Source: Shewanella sp. GD04112 (GTDB taxonomy: Bacteria > Pseudomonadota > Gammaproteobacteria > Enterobacterales > Shewanellaceae). From it: DNA of 64,000 nucleotides. The stretch is from positions 4,820,354 to 4,884,353 of the forward strand of contig NZ_JAOEAL010000001.1 of assembly GCF_029835735.1 (NCBI RefSeq), read 5' to 3'. Positions within the stretch are counted from its first letter, which is position 1, and every line of letters starts with the position of its first letter. The notes under the pieces were generated by a model. The model ran no database searches, was not told where the DNA came from, and worked only from the letters and a program-made list of their open reading frames with translations. Position numbers and translations under genes: made by a program. Positions 26,191 through 38,711 of this stretch are shown here, piece by piece.

Positions 26191-27216
26191 GTGCGACAGA
26201 GTATGAGCCAAACGCCCCTAAACTTTCCAAGGGAAGAGTTTTCCAAGGTAGCTTTTTCAACGGAACACGATTTAAATACTTCTGAACAGCAAGCCTTCTG
26301 GCAGACCGTTGTCCAAGACACACTCAAAACGCCCGATGGATTAACCTTAGCCTATATGATGGTCAAGCATCCCAAGGCCCATGCCAGCATTGTAATCAGC
26401 AGTGGTCGAGTAGAGTCCTACTTAAAGTATCAAGAATTGGTATTTGACTTGTATCAGCAAGGTTATTCGGTGTTTGCCATCGATCACCGCGGCCAGGGAT
26501 TATCAAGCCGCATGACGGCCAATCCCCATCAAGGCCACGTGCGGCGGTTCAACGACTATATCGACGACTTTGCCCTGTTTATGCAAACCGTTGTACTCAA
26601 ACATGCCACTTCGCCATTATTCTTGCTCGGGCATTCTATGGGCGGCGCCATCGGTACCTTGTATCTAAAACAACATCCAGATGTGTTTACGGCGGCGGCA
26701 TTCTCAGCCCCCATGTATGGCATTAAGTTACCTATGCCAAAAGGGTTTGTCCGTTGGCTTGCGAGTAAGCTCGATGCCAGCCTCAATGGTGGAGAACCTA
26801 ACTACGTGCTCAGCGGGCAAAACTATAAGGCCGCTCCCTTTAAGGGCAATGATCTCACCCACTGCCAGAGCCGTTATCAAGCCTATAGAGAGTTGTACGA
26901 TGCGGCGCCAAAGCTGCAATTAGGCTCACCGACTAACCGCTGGTTGACTGAATCCTTAGATGCGGCCGATGCCTGTGTCTTGGCCACGGCACATATCCGT
27001 ACGCCCATTCTGATCCTGCAAGCCAGTGAGGATAAGATTGTCGACAATGCCGCCCAAAATCTGGCGGTAAGCTCAAATTGCCAATTAAAAGTGATTGCAG
27101 GGGCTGCCCATGAGATTTTTATGGAGAAAGATAGCTACCGTAATCAAGCGCTTAATTACGCACTCGACTTTTTTAAACGCTACGCAACAAGGGACGTGGA
27201 CAAACAAGCTGTTTAA
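26191..27216 (+). CDS. pldB: Lysophospholipase L2-like alpha/beta hydrolase
   Basis: 341 residues from GTG 26191, or 337 from the ATG at 26203; neither has a clear ribosome site. The nucleophile elbow is FLLGHSMGGAIGT (near residue 149); AIDHRGQGLSSR is the oxyanion-side strand and GAAHEIFMEKD holds the catalytic His near the C terminus. E. coli PldB releases fatty acid from lysophospholipids at the inner membrane. The 3' end overlaps the convergent GGDEF-EAL gene by 44 bp. Confidence 0.88.
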   Translation: MRQSMSQTPLNFPREEFSKVAFSTEHDLNTSEQQAFWQTVVQDTLKTPDGLTLAYMMVKHPKAHASIVISSGRVESYLKYQELVFDLYQQGYSVFAIDHRGQGLSSRMTANPHQGHVRRFNDYIDDFALFMQTVVLKHATSPLFLLGHSMGGAIGTLYLKQHPDVFTAAAFSAPMYGIKLPMPKGFVRWLASKLDASLNGGEPNYVLSGQNYKAAPFKGNDLTHCQSRYQAYRELYDAAPKLQLGSPTNRWLTESLDAADACVLATAHIRTPILILQASEDKIVDNAAQNLAVSSNCQLKVIAGAAHEIFMEKDSYRNQALNYALDFFKRYATRDVDKQAV

Positions 27217-29623
27217 AGTCATTAACACTTAAGGCGCGAGCAATATTGTAGCCTTGGAAGCGGGTACAACCTAAGCGGCTAAAGAGTTGCTGTTGCTGTG
27301 GTGATTCGACACCTTTGGCCACGATAGGCAAGTTAAAGGATTGTACAGACTGAATCAGCGCTTGGCTCCAGCTCGCATCGTTCGTTAAGTTAGCGGCACA
27401 ATGTAAATCGAGTTTCACCTCATGCAAGGGATAGTGACGCAAGCAACTCAAGGCGCCCTGTCCCGCACCAAAGTTATCTAGGGTTATTGCCACCCCTGCT
27501 TCTGCGAGCAGACTCATCCTCGGCTGAATAAAGGAGGTTGATGTTAGTAATGCACTCTCGGTTAACTCAATACCCAGCTGATTGTCATCCAGCTCGTAGC
27601 GACGGGTTAACGCAACCAATTGCTCGACAAAATCGGCTTGGCAGAAAGATAAGGTACTAATATTCAAAGTTAAACGTGGCAGGTTAATACCCTGTTGTTT
27701 CAATTGCTTAATCAACTGGCAAACGCGCGTAGCCACATTTAAATCGAGCGATGCAATCAAACCATGGCGCTCGGCTAAATCAATAAATTTAGCGACCGGG
27801 ACAATTTCCCCATCCGCTAAATGCCAGCGGGATAAAACCTCGGCCGACACTATCTTGCCCTGCATATCCACCACTGGCTGGAACATTAACGACAACTGAT
27901 TTTCGGCAATTGCACGCTCTAATCTGTTCAATAAAGACGACTCAGTATCCTGCGAGCGTTCTAAATCTGGGTGATAGAAAGCGCAACCTGCGTGTTCACT
28001 AGACTGAGCATGCTGCATCGCCAGTTCGGCACGTCGCACTGCGAGTTCTGGCGCAAGCGTATCCACAGAATCTAATAAGCAAATCCCAATATTCGCATTT
28101 AAACGAAAATCATGTTCACCATAATGGAAGGGACGAGTGGCGATTTGTTTAAGCTCAGTAGCCAACGCCAAGGCTCGACGTCCGGCCATATTCGCATCGG
28201 CAGCCAACTCCTTAGCTAACAAGGCGAACCGACCCAATTCGAGATGAGCAACGACAATATTTTCAGCAAAATAACTCGATAGCCTTGCACTTAATTGCGA
28301 CAACAATCGCTCAAGCTCATGGGATGTAAGAGTATTATTCGCCCCAAGGGTTTCAACATTGAGTAATAACAAAGCCCCCCAATGCCCCGCACTGGTTCGC
28401 TGATTAAGGTATTGGGATAACTGCGCCATAAAGGTTTCGGGGAGCATCTTAGGCCCAGCCACAGATTGCTTCACTAATTCGGCGATCGCAGCATGGTTTC
28501 GCTCACTCTCCGAAACATCGACATGAATGCCGATCATTCGAGTCGGTCGACCAAGGTGGTCCCAGTCGACTAACATGCCACGGTCAAATACCCAAACATA
28601 ATGCCCATCTCTATGTTGTAAGCGATGGACACTCTCAAATTCTTTAGTCTTGCCACAGACATACTCTTGCAGGCAGTCCAACACGGCTTGCTTATCATCG
28701 GGATGCAAACGCGTTTCCCAGGTCTGGAACACTTCCTCTAGCTCGTCGGGTTGATAGCCAATCATTTCCTTCCAACGATCGGACAAAAAAACTTCGCCAG
28801 AACGAATATTCCAATCCCAGATCCCATTGCGTGAACCTTCAACCGCAAACAACCAACGTTGCTCACTATCGTTAAGCTGCTTAACTGCACGTCCTAAATG
28901 TTCATGAACCTGCTGCAGTGTCGTTTGTAGAGACAAGACCTCGGAGGCACTCCAAGGCACTTGAGTCGAAAACTCAGGAGTGCCTACATGCTTCGCCGAT
29001 TCGCTTAACATCTTGAATGGACGGATCAAGAGGTAATATAGAACAAAGGTAAAACCGATTAACAACAGCGCCCCGAGTCCCCAGACACGCATAAATCGTT
29101 GTTGTAATTCGGTTGAAGCTTTAGCCACTAACGGCGCGAGATCAGACTCAAGATAGATAAGCTCTGTCGCTCCAGGATATTGAGCATCGACGGGATAATA
29201 GGCTTGAATCGATAATCGGTCTGGATTAATTGAAACACTCGCCTGTCCAGATTGCACCACGGCATGATGCCGGACCACATCGTAACCATCAATCACTTCA
29301 ATGGCATTGCTATCACGCCAAACAGTATGATTTGCAAATCGAATCCGGCTATTCGCATCCAGCAAGATATAAACCATGACATTCATATCTAAGGTTGCCA
29401 GAGAGACTTCCTGCTCGATACGTTCAACATCTTGTAACGCTTGTGCCGACTGCACTATCGTTTGCATACGTAAAAGTTGCTGCTTTATCTGGTTCACCTG
29501 GCGATCCGCCAGTTCATTACGTACCAGCTCGCTCTCATAGAAATACTCAGCCGTAACCAACACTAAATAAAGTGCCAGCATGCAGACAGGTATCAATACT
29601 GCGAGCGAGAGTTTACGAAGCAT
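27173..29623 (-). CDS. Membrane sensor with PAS, degenerate GGDEF and altered EAL domains
   Basis: 816 residues from the ATG at 29623 (MLRKLSLAVLIPVCMLALYL); 23 extra codons upstream were discounted. Order: membrane helix, periplasmic sensor (about 26-170), second helix, HAMP-like linker, PAS domain (SRNGIWDWNIRSGEVFLS, about 255-375), GGDEF-like domain (about 395-535), EAL domain (about 560-800). The GGDEF signature is lost (LELGRFALL, near 466), so no cyclase activity is expected. The EAL domain has EVL for EAL and DNFGAG for DDFGTG, but keeps ELTES, VKLD, GVE and FQGY. Phosphodiesterase activity may be weak or absent. It is perhaps a c-di-GMP receptor or RNA-turnover regulator of the CsrD kind, though CsrD lacks a PAS domain. 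Confidence 0.9.
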   Translation of the reverse strand: MLRKLSLAVLIPVCMLALYLVLVTAEYFYESELVRNELADRQVNQIKQQLLRMQTIVQSAQALQDVERIEQEVSLATLDMNVMVYILLDANSRIRFANHTVWRDSNAIEVIDGYDVVRHHAVVQSGQASVSINPDRLSIQAYYPVDAQYPGATELIYLESDLAPLVAKASTELQQRFMRVWGLGALLLIGFTFVLYYLLIRPFKMLSESAKHVGTPEFSTQVPWSASEVLSLQTTLQQVHEHLGRAVKQLNDSEQRWLFAVEGSRNGIWDWNIRSGEVFLSDRWKEMIGYQPDELEEVFQTWETRLHPDDKQAVLDCLQEYVCGKTKEFESVHRLQHRDGHYVWVFDRGMLVDWDHLGRPTRMIGIHVDVSESERNHAAIAELVKQSVAGPKMLPETFMAQLSQYLNQRTSAGHWGALLLLNVETLGANNTLTSHELERLLSQLSARLSSYFAENIVVAHLELGRFALLAKELAADANMAGRRALALATELKQIATRPFHYGEHDFRLNANIGICLLDSVDTLAPELAVRRAELAMQHAQSSEHAGCAFYHPDLERSQDTESSLLNRLERAIAENQLSLMFQPVVDMQGKIVSAEVLSRWHLADGEIVPVAKFIDLAERHGLIASLDLNVATRVCQLIKQLKQQGINLPRLTLNISTLSFCQADFVEQLVALTRRYELDDNQLGIELTESALLTSTSFIQPRMSLLAEAGVAITLDNFGAGQGALSCLRHYPLHEVKLDLHCAANLTNDASWSQALIQSVQSFNLPIVAKGVESPQQQQLFSRLGCTRFQGYNIARALSVNDFKQLVCPRPLLRSV

Positions 29624-29814
29624 GGGTAGCCAAATGTCTTTAATAAAAAGATGGACGCCCAGTATGCTAACGGGAAACCCGTTACTAAGCAAAAAGACTT
29701 AACATAAGTGGAGTTATTTTAGACTAAATACGCTAATCGATTGAAAGAACCGCTAGCAAACGAGACGATAAAGTGAAGAATAGAAAATAAGTTAATAAAA
29801 CAGAAAATAACAAA

Positions 29815-29844
29815 AACAAAAAAGCCAGCTTATTCAGCTGGCTT
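29815..29844 (-). terminator. rRNA operon terminator
   Basis: Stem AAGCCAGCT / AGCTGGCTT with a five-base loop, followed on the minus strand by TTTTTTGTTTTTG, just after 5S rRNA. Confidence 0.9.
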
Positions 29845-29860
29845 CATTGTTTAATTAGGC

Positions 29861-29978
29861 GCTTGGCGATGACCTACTCTCACATGGGGAGACCCCACAC
29901 TACCATCGGCGCGATTGCGTTTCACTTCTGAGTTCGGGATGGGATCAGGTGGGACCACAATGCTATTGTCACCAAGCA
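29861..29978 (-). rRNA. rrf: 5S ribosomal RNA
   Basis: About 118 bases. On the minus strand it reads TGCTTGGTGACAATAGCATT at the 5' end and ends GTAGGTCATCGCCAAGC, the paired helix I. The conserved GTGGTCCCACCTGA and GAACTCAGAAGTGAAACG blocks are present. It is the last gene of the rRNA operon and a single copy. Confidence 0.97.
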
Positions 29979-30107
29979 AATTTGCTATTTACTTACCCGG
30001 CTTATCTCATGCAGGCAGTAAATGAATTCGGAAAGCTGGATTGAGTTCCACTTCTTAAGTGTTTGTATTCGTCTAAGGATTACTTAGTAAAACCCATCTG
30101 GGTTGTA

Positions 30108-33000
<2,893 letters not shown>

Positions 33001-33310
33001 TACAACCCAAATGAGTTTCACATCACTTGCGCTGTTGCGACCAGCTGGTTTTACTTGTCTCATCTTCGACCAAGAAGATGGACTCGCCTTAGACTTGAAT
33101 ATTCAAGACACTTAAAAAGTGTTTTAAGAACTCAATTTTTTTCGTATTAACACAACGACAGACATCATTGCGTTAATTACTATCAGCTTTCCAAATTGTT
33201 AAAGAACAATGCTTACCGGCTCGCGGTGCATTTCGCTCTCCCTCCTCTTTCGAGAAGTTCAACAAGCCATCTGTGTGAACACTCAACAAACATCGAGTTA
33301 GTCGTATAGG
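33001..33310 (-). other. 16S-23S spacer without tRNA
   Basis: 310 bp. I find no tRNA cloverleaf or CCA-type acceptor pattern, unlike the tRNA-Ile/Ala spacers of some rRNA operons. A boxA antitermination element (TGTTCTTTAACA on the minus strand, near 33198-33212) is present, as expected before 23S. Confidence 0.8.
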
Positions 33311-34853
<1,543 letters not shown>

Positions 34854-35032
34854 AAAGTTTTGTGAATCCGAAGATTCGGCTCAATGAATTCTGAATCGAC
34901 TTAACTTAATAAGTCGTTGTACATATTGCTATGAACACTCATTCATTGATGTAAATTTTGATTACTCGCCAAACGGCAGAGTAATTTCGATTAACTCAAC
35001 ACCTGTGAGTGTCCACACAGATTTCTTGTTTA

Positions 35033-35047
35033 GATTGTTAAAGAGCA
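35033..35047 (-). promoter_or_regulatory. boxA antitermination element in the rRNA leader
   Basis: The minus strand reads TGCTCTTTAACAAT, the classical boxA bound by NusB-S10, about 190 bases before mature 16S. Confidence 0.85.
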
Positions 35048-35093
35048 TTTGACCATTCACTTCGCGTTACCGCTCAGCGGGTCAGGGCTGCGT

Positions 35094-35256
35094 ATTCTAC
35101 GCATTTCCCTTGTCGCGTCAAGGCGTTTTTGCAAACTTCTTGAGGCTTTCGAATCAACTGCACATTTTGCATTCGATTCGCACTGTCACCGCGCTTGCTT
35201 TCGCTGTCTGCCGTGTCAGTGGATGCGCATTATAGGCAGCAGAACTTTTTACGCAA
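35094..35256 (-). promoter_or_regulatory. Tandem rRNA promoters P1 and P2
   Basis: P1: -35 TTGCGT (35251-35256), 16-bp spacer, -10 TATAAT (35229-35234), followed by a GCGC discriminator typical of stringently controlled promoters. P2: -35 TTGACG (35116-35121), 16-bp spacer, -10 TAGAAT (35094-35099). The arrangement and the roughly 130-bp separation match E. coli rrn operons. UP-element or Fis sites would lie upstream, towards 35260-35320, where the DNA is AT-rich. Confidence 0.9.
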
Positions 35257-35320
35257 GGGCTTTTTGACAGAAAGTTTCGATTAATCATCTAGACGCCTAG
35301 ATATCCAGCAATATGAATAA

Positions 35321-35345
35321 AAAAGGGGCTAAACAGCCCCTTTTT
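35321..35345 (-). terminator. ccoG terminator
   Basis: Stem AAAAGGGGCT / AGCCCCTTTT with a short loop and T-runs on both sides. It ends ccoG 27 bp after its stop and insulates the rRNA promoters. Confidence 0.88.
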
Positions 35346-35372
35346 GAATGCATTTACTTAACAAAAAACTTA

Positions 35373-36800
35373 CTACGGACTGAAGAAACGCGATTCTTGC
35401 TCGACTTCGACTTCTTCACCATCGATATGGGTTTTCACTTTTATCTCGATGTTAGTCACTGAGCGCGAAAGTTCGACCGGATCGACCCCGACACTGATAG
35501 GTAGAGTTAACACCTCTCCACCCGCAATCGTCACTGAGGTTGGTCCATACCATTTATAGTTGTTGAGGCCTTCAACACTCATGGTGTATTCATGGGCTTG
35601 TTCTGTCTTATTGAGAATTTTCAGGGTGAAGGTGTTTTCAATCAGCCCTTGATTGTTTTCCCTATAAAGTTGGTTACGGTCGCGGATGATATCCATACGC
35701 ACGGGTGCAATCGTCGCGCTCGCGTAGATAAAGATCAGGATCATGGCAGCCAACACCACGCCATAGCCCACCAGCTTAGGACGCAATACCTTCTCTTTGA
35801 TACCTTCGAGTTTATTCTCTGTGGTATAGCTAATCAGCCCCAGAGGATATCCCATCCGCTCCATGGTTTGATCACAAGCGTCGATACAGGCGCCGCAGTT
35901 AATACATTCGTATTGCAAGCCGTTACGAATGTCGATACCCGTTGGGCAAACCTGGACACAGAGGTCGCAGTCGATGCAGTCGCCTAATCCCATTTCTTTC
36001 GGGTCGGCTTTGCGTGAGCGCGGGCCGCGGGTCTCACCGCGTTTTGCATCGTAACCTACGATATAAGTGTTTTTATCAAACATCGCCGATTGGAAACGGG
36101 CATAGGGGCACATATGGATACACATAATTTCACGCATCCAACCCGCATTACCGTATGTTGCGAAGGTAAAAAACACCACCCAGAAGTAGATTGCGCCTGA
36201 TGCGTTAAGGGTAAAGACATCGACATACACTTCGCGGCTCGGCACAAAATAAGACACGAAGGTCATGGCTGTGAGCAGCGACAATAAAATCCACGCAGTG
36301 TGTTTTGCCGTCTTGCGCCAAAGTTTGTCAAAGTTCCATGGCATTTGATCTAGCTTGATGCGTTTATTACGTGCACCTTCGAGTTTTTCCTCGAACCAAA
36401 TGAACATAAACGTCCACACGGTTTGCGGGCAGGTATAACCACACCAAACGCGGCCAAGATAGGTTGTGACGAAAAACAGTGCAAAGGCAGCTATCATAAA
36501 GAGAGCCGCGAGTAAGGTGAGATCCTGAGGCCAAATGGTGAGGCCAAAGACATGAAACTTCTGCTCGCCCAGATTGAACCAAACGGCTTGACGATCTCCC
36601 CAAGGGATCCACGGCAGAATAAGGAAGAAGAGCATTGCGACCCAACCCATACGGCGGCGTACGCTACTCCATAATCCATCGATTGCCCGGACATAAATCC
36701 GGTTGCGGGGGTTAAAGCGATCAGCCTTATTTTCATCTGGCTGGTGAATCTTAATTCGATTGGTTTTCGAATAGTCCTTGTTATTAGATTCTGCGTTCAT
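35373..36800 (-). CDS. ccoG: Cytochrome c oxidase accessory protein CcoG
   Basis: 475 residues of the CcoG/RdxA/FixG family, membrane cupric reductases needed to assemble cbb3 oxidase. Several membrane helices occupy residues about 50-220, with GRVWCGYTCPQTVW holding redox-type cysteines. Two ferredoxin-like [4Fe-4S] motifs are CIDCDLCVQVCPTG (near 275) and CINCGACIDACDQ (near 298). A periplasmic immunoglobulin-like C-terminal domain follows the helix VVLAAMILIFIYASA. The gene is separate from any cco operon in this window. Confidence 0.95.
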   Translation of the reverse strand: MNAESNNKDYSKTNRIKIHQPDENKADRFNPRNRIYVRAIDGLWSSVRRRMGWVAMLFFLILPWIPWGDRQAVWFNLGEQKFHVFGLTIWPQDLTLLAALFMIAAFALFFVTTYLGRVWCGYTCPQTVWTFMFIWFEEKLEGARNKRIKLDQMPWNFDKLWRKTAKHTAWILLSLLTAMTFVSYFVPSREVYVDVFTLNASGAIYFWVVFFTFATYGNAGWMREIMCIHMCPYARFQSAMFDKNTYIVGYDAKRGETRGPRSRKADPKEMGLGDCIDCDLCVQVCPTGIDIRNGLQYECINCGACIDACDQTMERMGYPLGLISYTTENKLEGIKEKVLRPKLVGYGVVLAAMILIFIYASATIAPVRMDIIRDRNQLYRENNQGLIENTFTLKILNKTEQAHEYTMSVEGLNNYKWYGPTSVTIAGGEVLTLPISVGVDPVELSRSVTNIEIKVKTHIDGEEVEVEQESRFFSP

Positions 36801-36891
36801 CGTGACAGCCTTTTACTGCTTTAATATTGGACGAAAACTGGCTTATTATACCCATATTATTAATGGTTATTCACTTATGTTGGACTAAAAG

Positions 36892-37242
36892 ATGAAAGGT
36901 TGGATCATATTAGCGCTCCTGTGTGGTGCATTATATTACTTATACACCGAAACAGACAAATTAGATGCACCTATAGCTAAAACAGAGGAAATGGTTCAGA
37001 AGATAGAAAATAAAATGGGTTCGATGACGGGCACCCAAATTATTAAGATCGATCAGAAACGCACTAAGGCTCGAAAAGAGATTTTGGAGCGACTATCGGC
37101 TCCTGAAGTCGAAGAATTTAATAAAATCCCACTTACCGAAGACGGCATTGCCGATTTTAAAGACAGCTATTGCGGCACTAAAGCGCCCGAGCACCCCATT
37201 TTTAGCCGAGATAACCTGTTTTTTATCTGCGATAACCTCTAA
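36892..37242 (+). CDS. Small membrane-anchored protein of unknown function
   Basis: 116 residues. An N-terminal hydrophobic segment (MKGWIILALLCGALYYLY) could be a signal anchor. Next come a charged, helix-prone middle (KTEEMVQKIENKMG ... KARKEILERLSAPEVEEF) and a C terminus with two cysteines (DSYCGT and FFICDNL) that could form a disulfide if periplasmic. I recognise no family. It is divergent from ccoG across 91 bp and lies upstream of menB. Regular codon use and a hydrophobic start support a real gene. Confidence 0.75.
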   Translation: MKGWIILALLCGALYYLYTETDKLDAPIAKTEEMVQKIENKMGSMTGTQIIKIDQKRTKARKEILERLSAPEVEEFNKIPLTEDGIADFKDSYCGTKAPEHPIFSRDNLFFICDNL

Positions 37243-37358
37243 TCCCACTTACAGGCAAACGGAATTTTGCAGCCCATCACTAAGCATGACGCTTAGGCGA
37301 TTGACCAAAGACATGATTCCGCCTAGCCTTTGAACTTCAATTACATAGGCCTTGTATC

Positions 37359-38261
37359 ATGACTAAACCAGTATCAGATATTTTTGATCCCGCACTGTGG
37401 GATGAAGTCAGCGGATTTAATTTCGACGATATCACTTACCATAGAGCCAAAGCCCACGGCACAGTGCGTATCGCCATCAACCGTCCAGATTGCCTCAATG
37501 CCTTCCGCCCAAAGACGGTCGACGAGTTGTATATCGCCCTCGATCACGCTCGCCAATGGTCCGATGTAGGTTGTGTGTTACTCACAGGCAATGGCCCCTC
37601 CGCCAAAGGACAATATTCGTTTTCCTCCGGTGGCGATCAACGTATTCGCGGCAAAGATGGTTATAAATATGAAGGCGCAGAAGAAGGCAAAGCCGATTTA
37701 GCCAGAATGGGGCGTTTACATATCCTCGAAGTCCAACGATTGATCCGCTTTATGCCTAAGGTGGTGATCGCCGTCGTGCCGGGTTGGGCGGTGGGTGGCG
37801 GCCATAGTTTACACGTTGTCTGCGACTTAACCTTAGCCTCGAAGGAACACGCCGTCTTCAAACAAACCGATCCCGATGTCGCGAGTTTCGATTCTGGCTA
37901 TGGTAGTGCTTATCTTGCCAAAATGATTGGCCAAAAGCGCGCGCGAGAAATTTTCTTCTGCGGCTTTAACTACAGTGCCGATGAAGCCTTTGCCATGGGA
38001 ATGGTCAATAAATCGGTTCCCCATGCAGAACTCGAAGTCGAAGCATTAAGATGGGCCAAAGAGATTAACTCCAAATCGCCAACAGCGATGCGTATGTTGA
38101 AGTACGGCTTTAACATGACAGACGATGGCATGGTCGGTCAGCAACTGTTTGCGGGTGAAGCGACACGCTTAGCCTATGCCAGCGCAGAAGCTCAGGAAGG
38201 GCGCGATGCTTTCCTCGAAAAACGCGATCAGGACTTTTCAGCGTTTCCTTGGCATTACTAA
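37359..38261 (+). CDS. menB: 1,4-dihydroxy-2-naphthoyl-CoA synthase
   Basis: 300 residues of the crotonase superfamily. It closes the second ring of o-succinylbenzoyl-CoA in menaquinone synthesis, and menaquinone is the main quinone for anaerobic respiration in Shewanella. Signatures are AINRPDCLNAFRPKTVDE, the oxyanion-hole segments SSGGDQRIRG and PGWAVGGGHSLHVVCDLT, and the active-site region TDPDVASFDSGYGSAYLA, which is specific to MenB. The C-terminal EKRDQDFSAFPWHY is typical. It is not next to other men genes here. Confidence 0.96.
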   Translation: MTKPVSDIFDPALWDEVSGFNFDDITYHRAKAHGTVRIAINRPDCLNAFRPKTVDELYIALDHARQWSDVGCVLLTGNGPSAKGQYSFSSGGDQRIRGKDGYKYEGAEEGKADLARMGRLHILEVQRLIRFMPKVVIAVVPGWAVGGGHSLHVVCDLTLASKEHAVFKQTDPDVASFDSGYGSAYLAKMIGQKRAREIFFCGFNYSADEAFAMGMVNKSVPHAELEVEALRWAKEINSKSPTAMRMLKYGFNMTDDGMVGQQLFAGEATRLAYASAEAQEGRDAFLEKRDQDFSAFPWHY

Positions 38262-38280
38262 TCGAAGCTGATTGTCATAT

Positions 38281-38302
38281 AAAGCCCTCATTTGAGGGCT
38301 TT
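38281..38302 (+). terminator. menB terminator
   Basis: Stem AAAGCCCTCA / TGAGGGCTTT with a TT loop, followed by TATATTTTT. Confidence 0.88.
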
Positions 38303-38428
38303 ATATTTTTTAGCGCTTATAGATAGAAAAAACCGTTTAAACTAATCTCAAAATACGGGTTTAAATTTTAATGAGAACTGTTATCATCTAACCATTCCCA
38401 ATTGGGGCTTACATTAGAGGATAAGATC

Positions 38429-38632
38429 ATGACCAAGACATTTACTTTTGCCGTATTACATTTCAGCGTCGCCTTCACCGTTACCTATTTATTAACCGGT
38501 AGTGTTTTGGTAGGTGGTGCCGTTGCCTTAGTTGAACCCGCAATAAACACGGTAGTGTTTTATTTCCACGATAAAGTGTGGAAGCGTTTCGAAGAAAAAA
38601 AGCAAAACGCACTTAATGCTATAACGGCTTAA
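38429..38632 (+). CDS. DUF2061 family small membrane protein
   Basis: 67 residues from the ATG at 38429, which has AGAGGA upstream; the frame can be extended nine codons to a TTG without support. Two hydrophobic segments (FAVLHFSVAFTVTYLLTGSVLVGGAVALVEPA) and the conserved VVFYFHDKVWKRFE place it in DUF2061, a family of predicted small inner-membrane proteins of unknown role. Confidence 0.87.
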   Translation: MTKTFTFAVLHFSVAFTVTYLLTGSVLVGGAVALVEPAINTVVFYFHDKVWKRFEEKKQNALNAITA

Positions 38633-38670
38633 CACACTTAGCCACCAGCATATACTCTAATAAAGCCCCA

Positions 38671-38701
38671 ATAAAAAACCGCCATTCAGGCGGTTTTTTA
38701 T
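38671..38701. terminator. Bidirectional terminator between the DUF2061 gene and glmS
   Basis: ATAAAAAACCGCC and its complement around ATTCA give a T-run on both strands for two convergent genes. Confidence 0.92.
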
Positions 38702-38711
38702 GACTTCCGAT

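Noticed and set aside
33001..33310. Spacer tRNA genes in the rRNA operon
   Set aside because: No cloverleaf, T-loop TTCRA or anticodon stem was found on the minus strand; only boxA.
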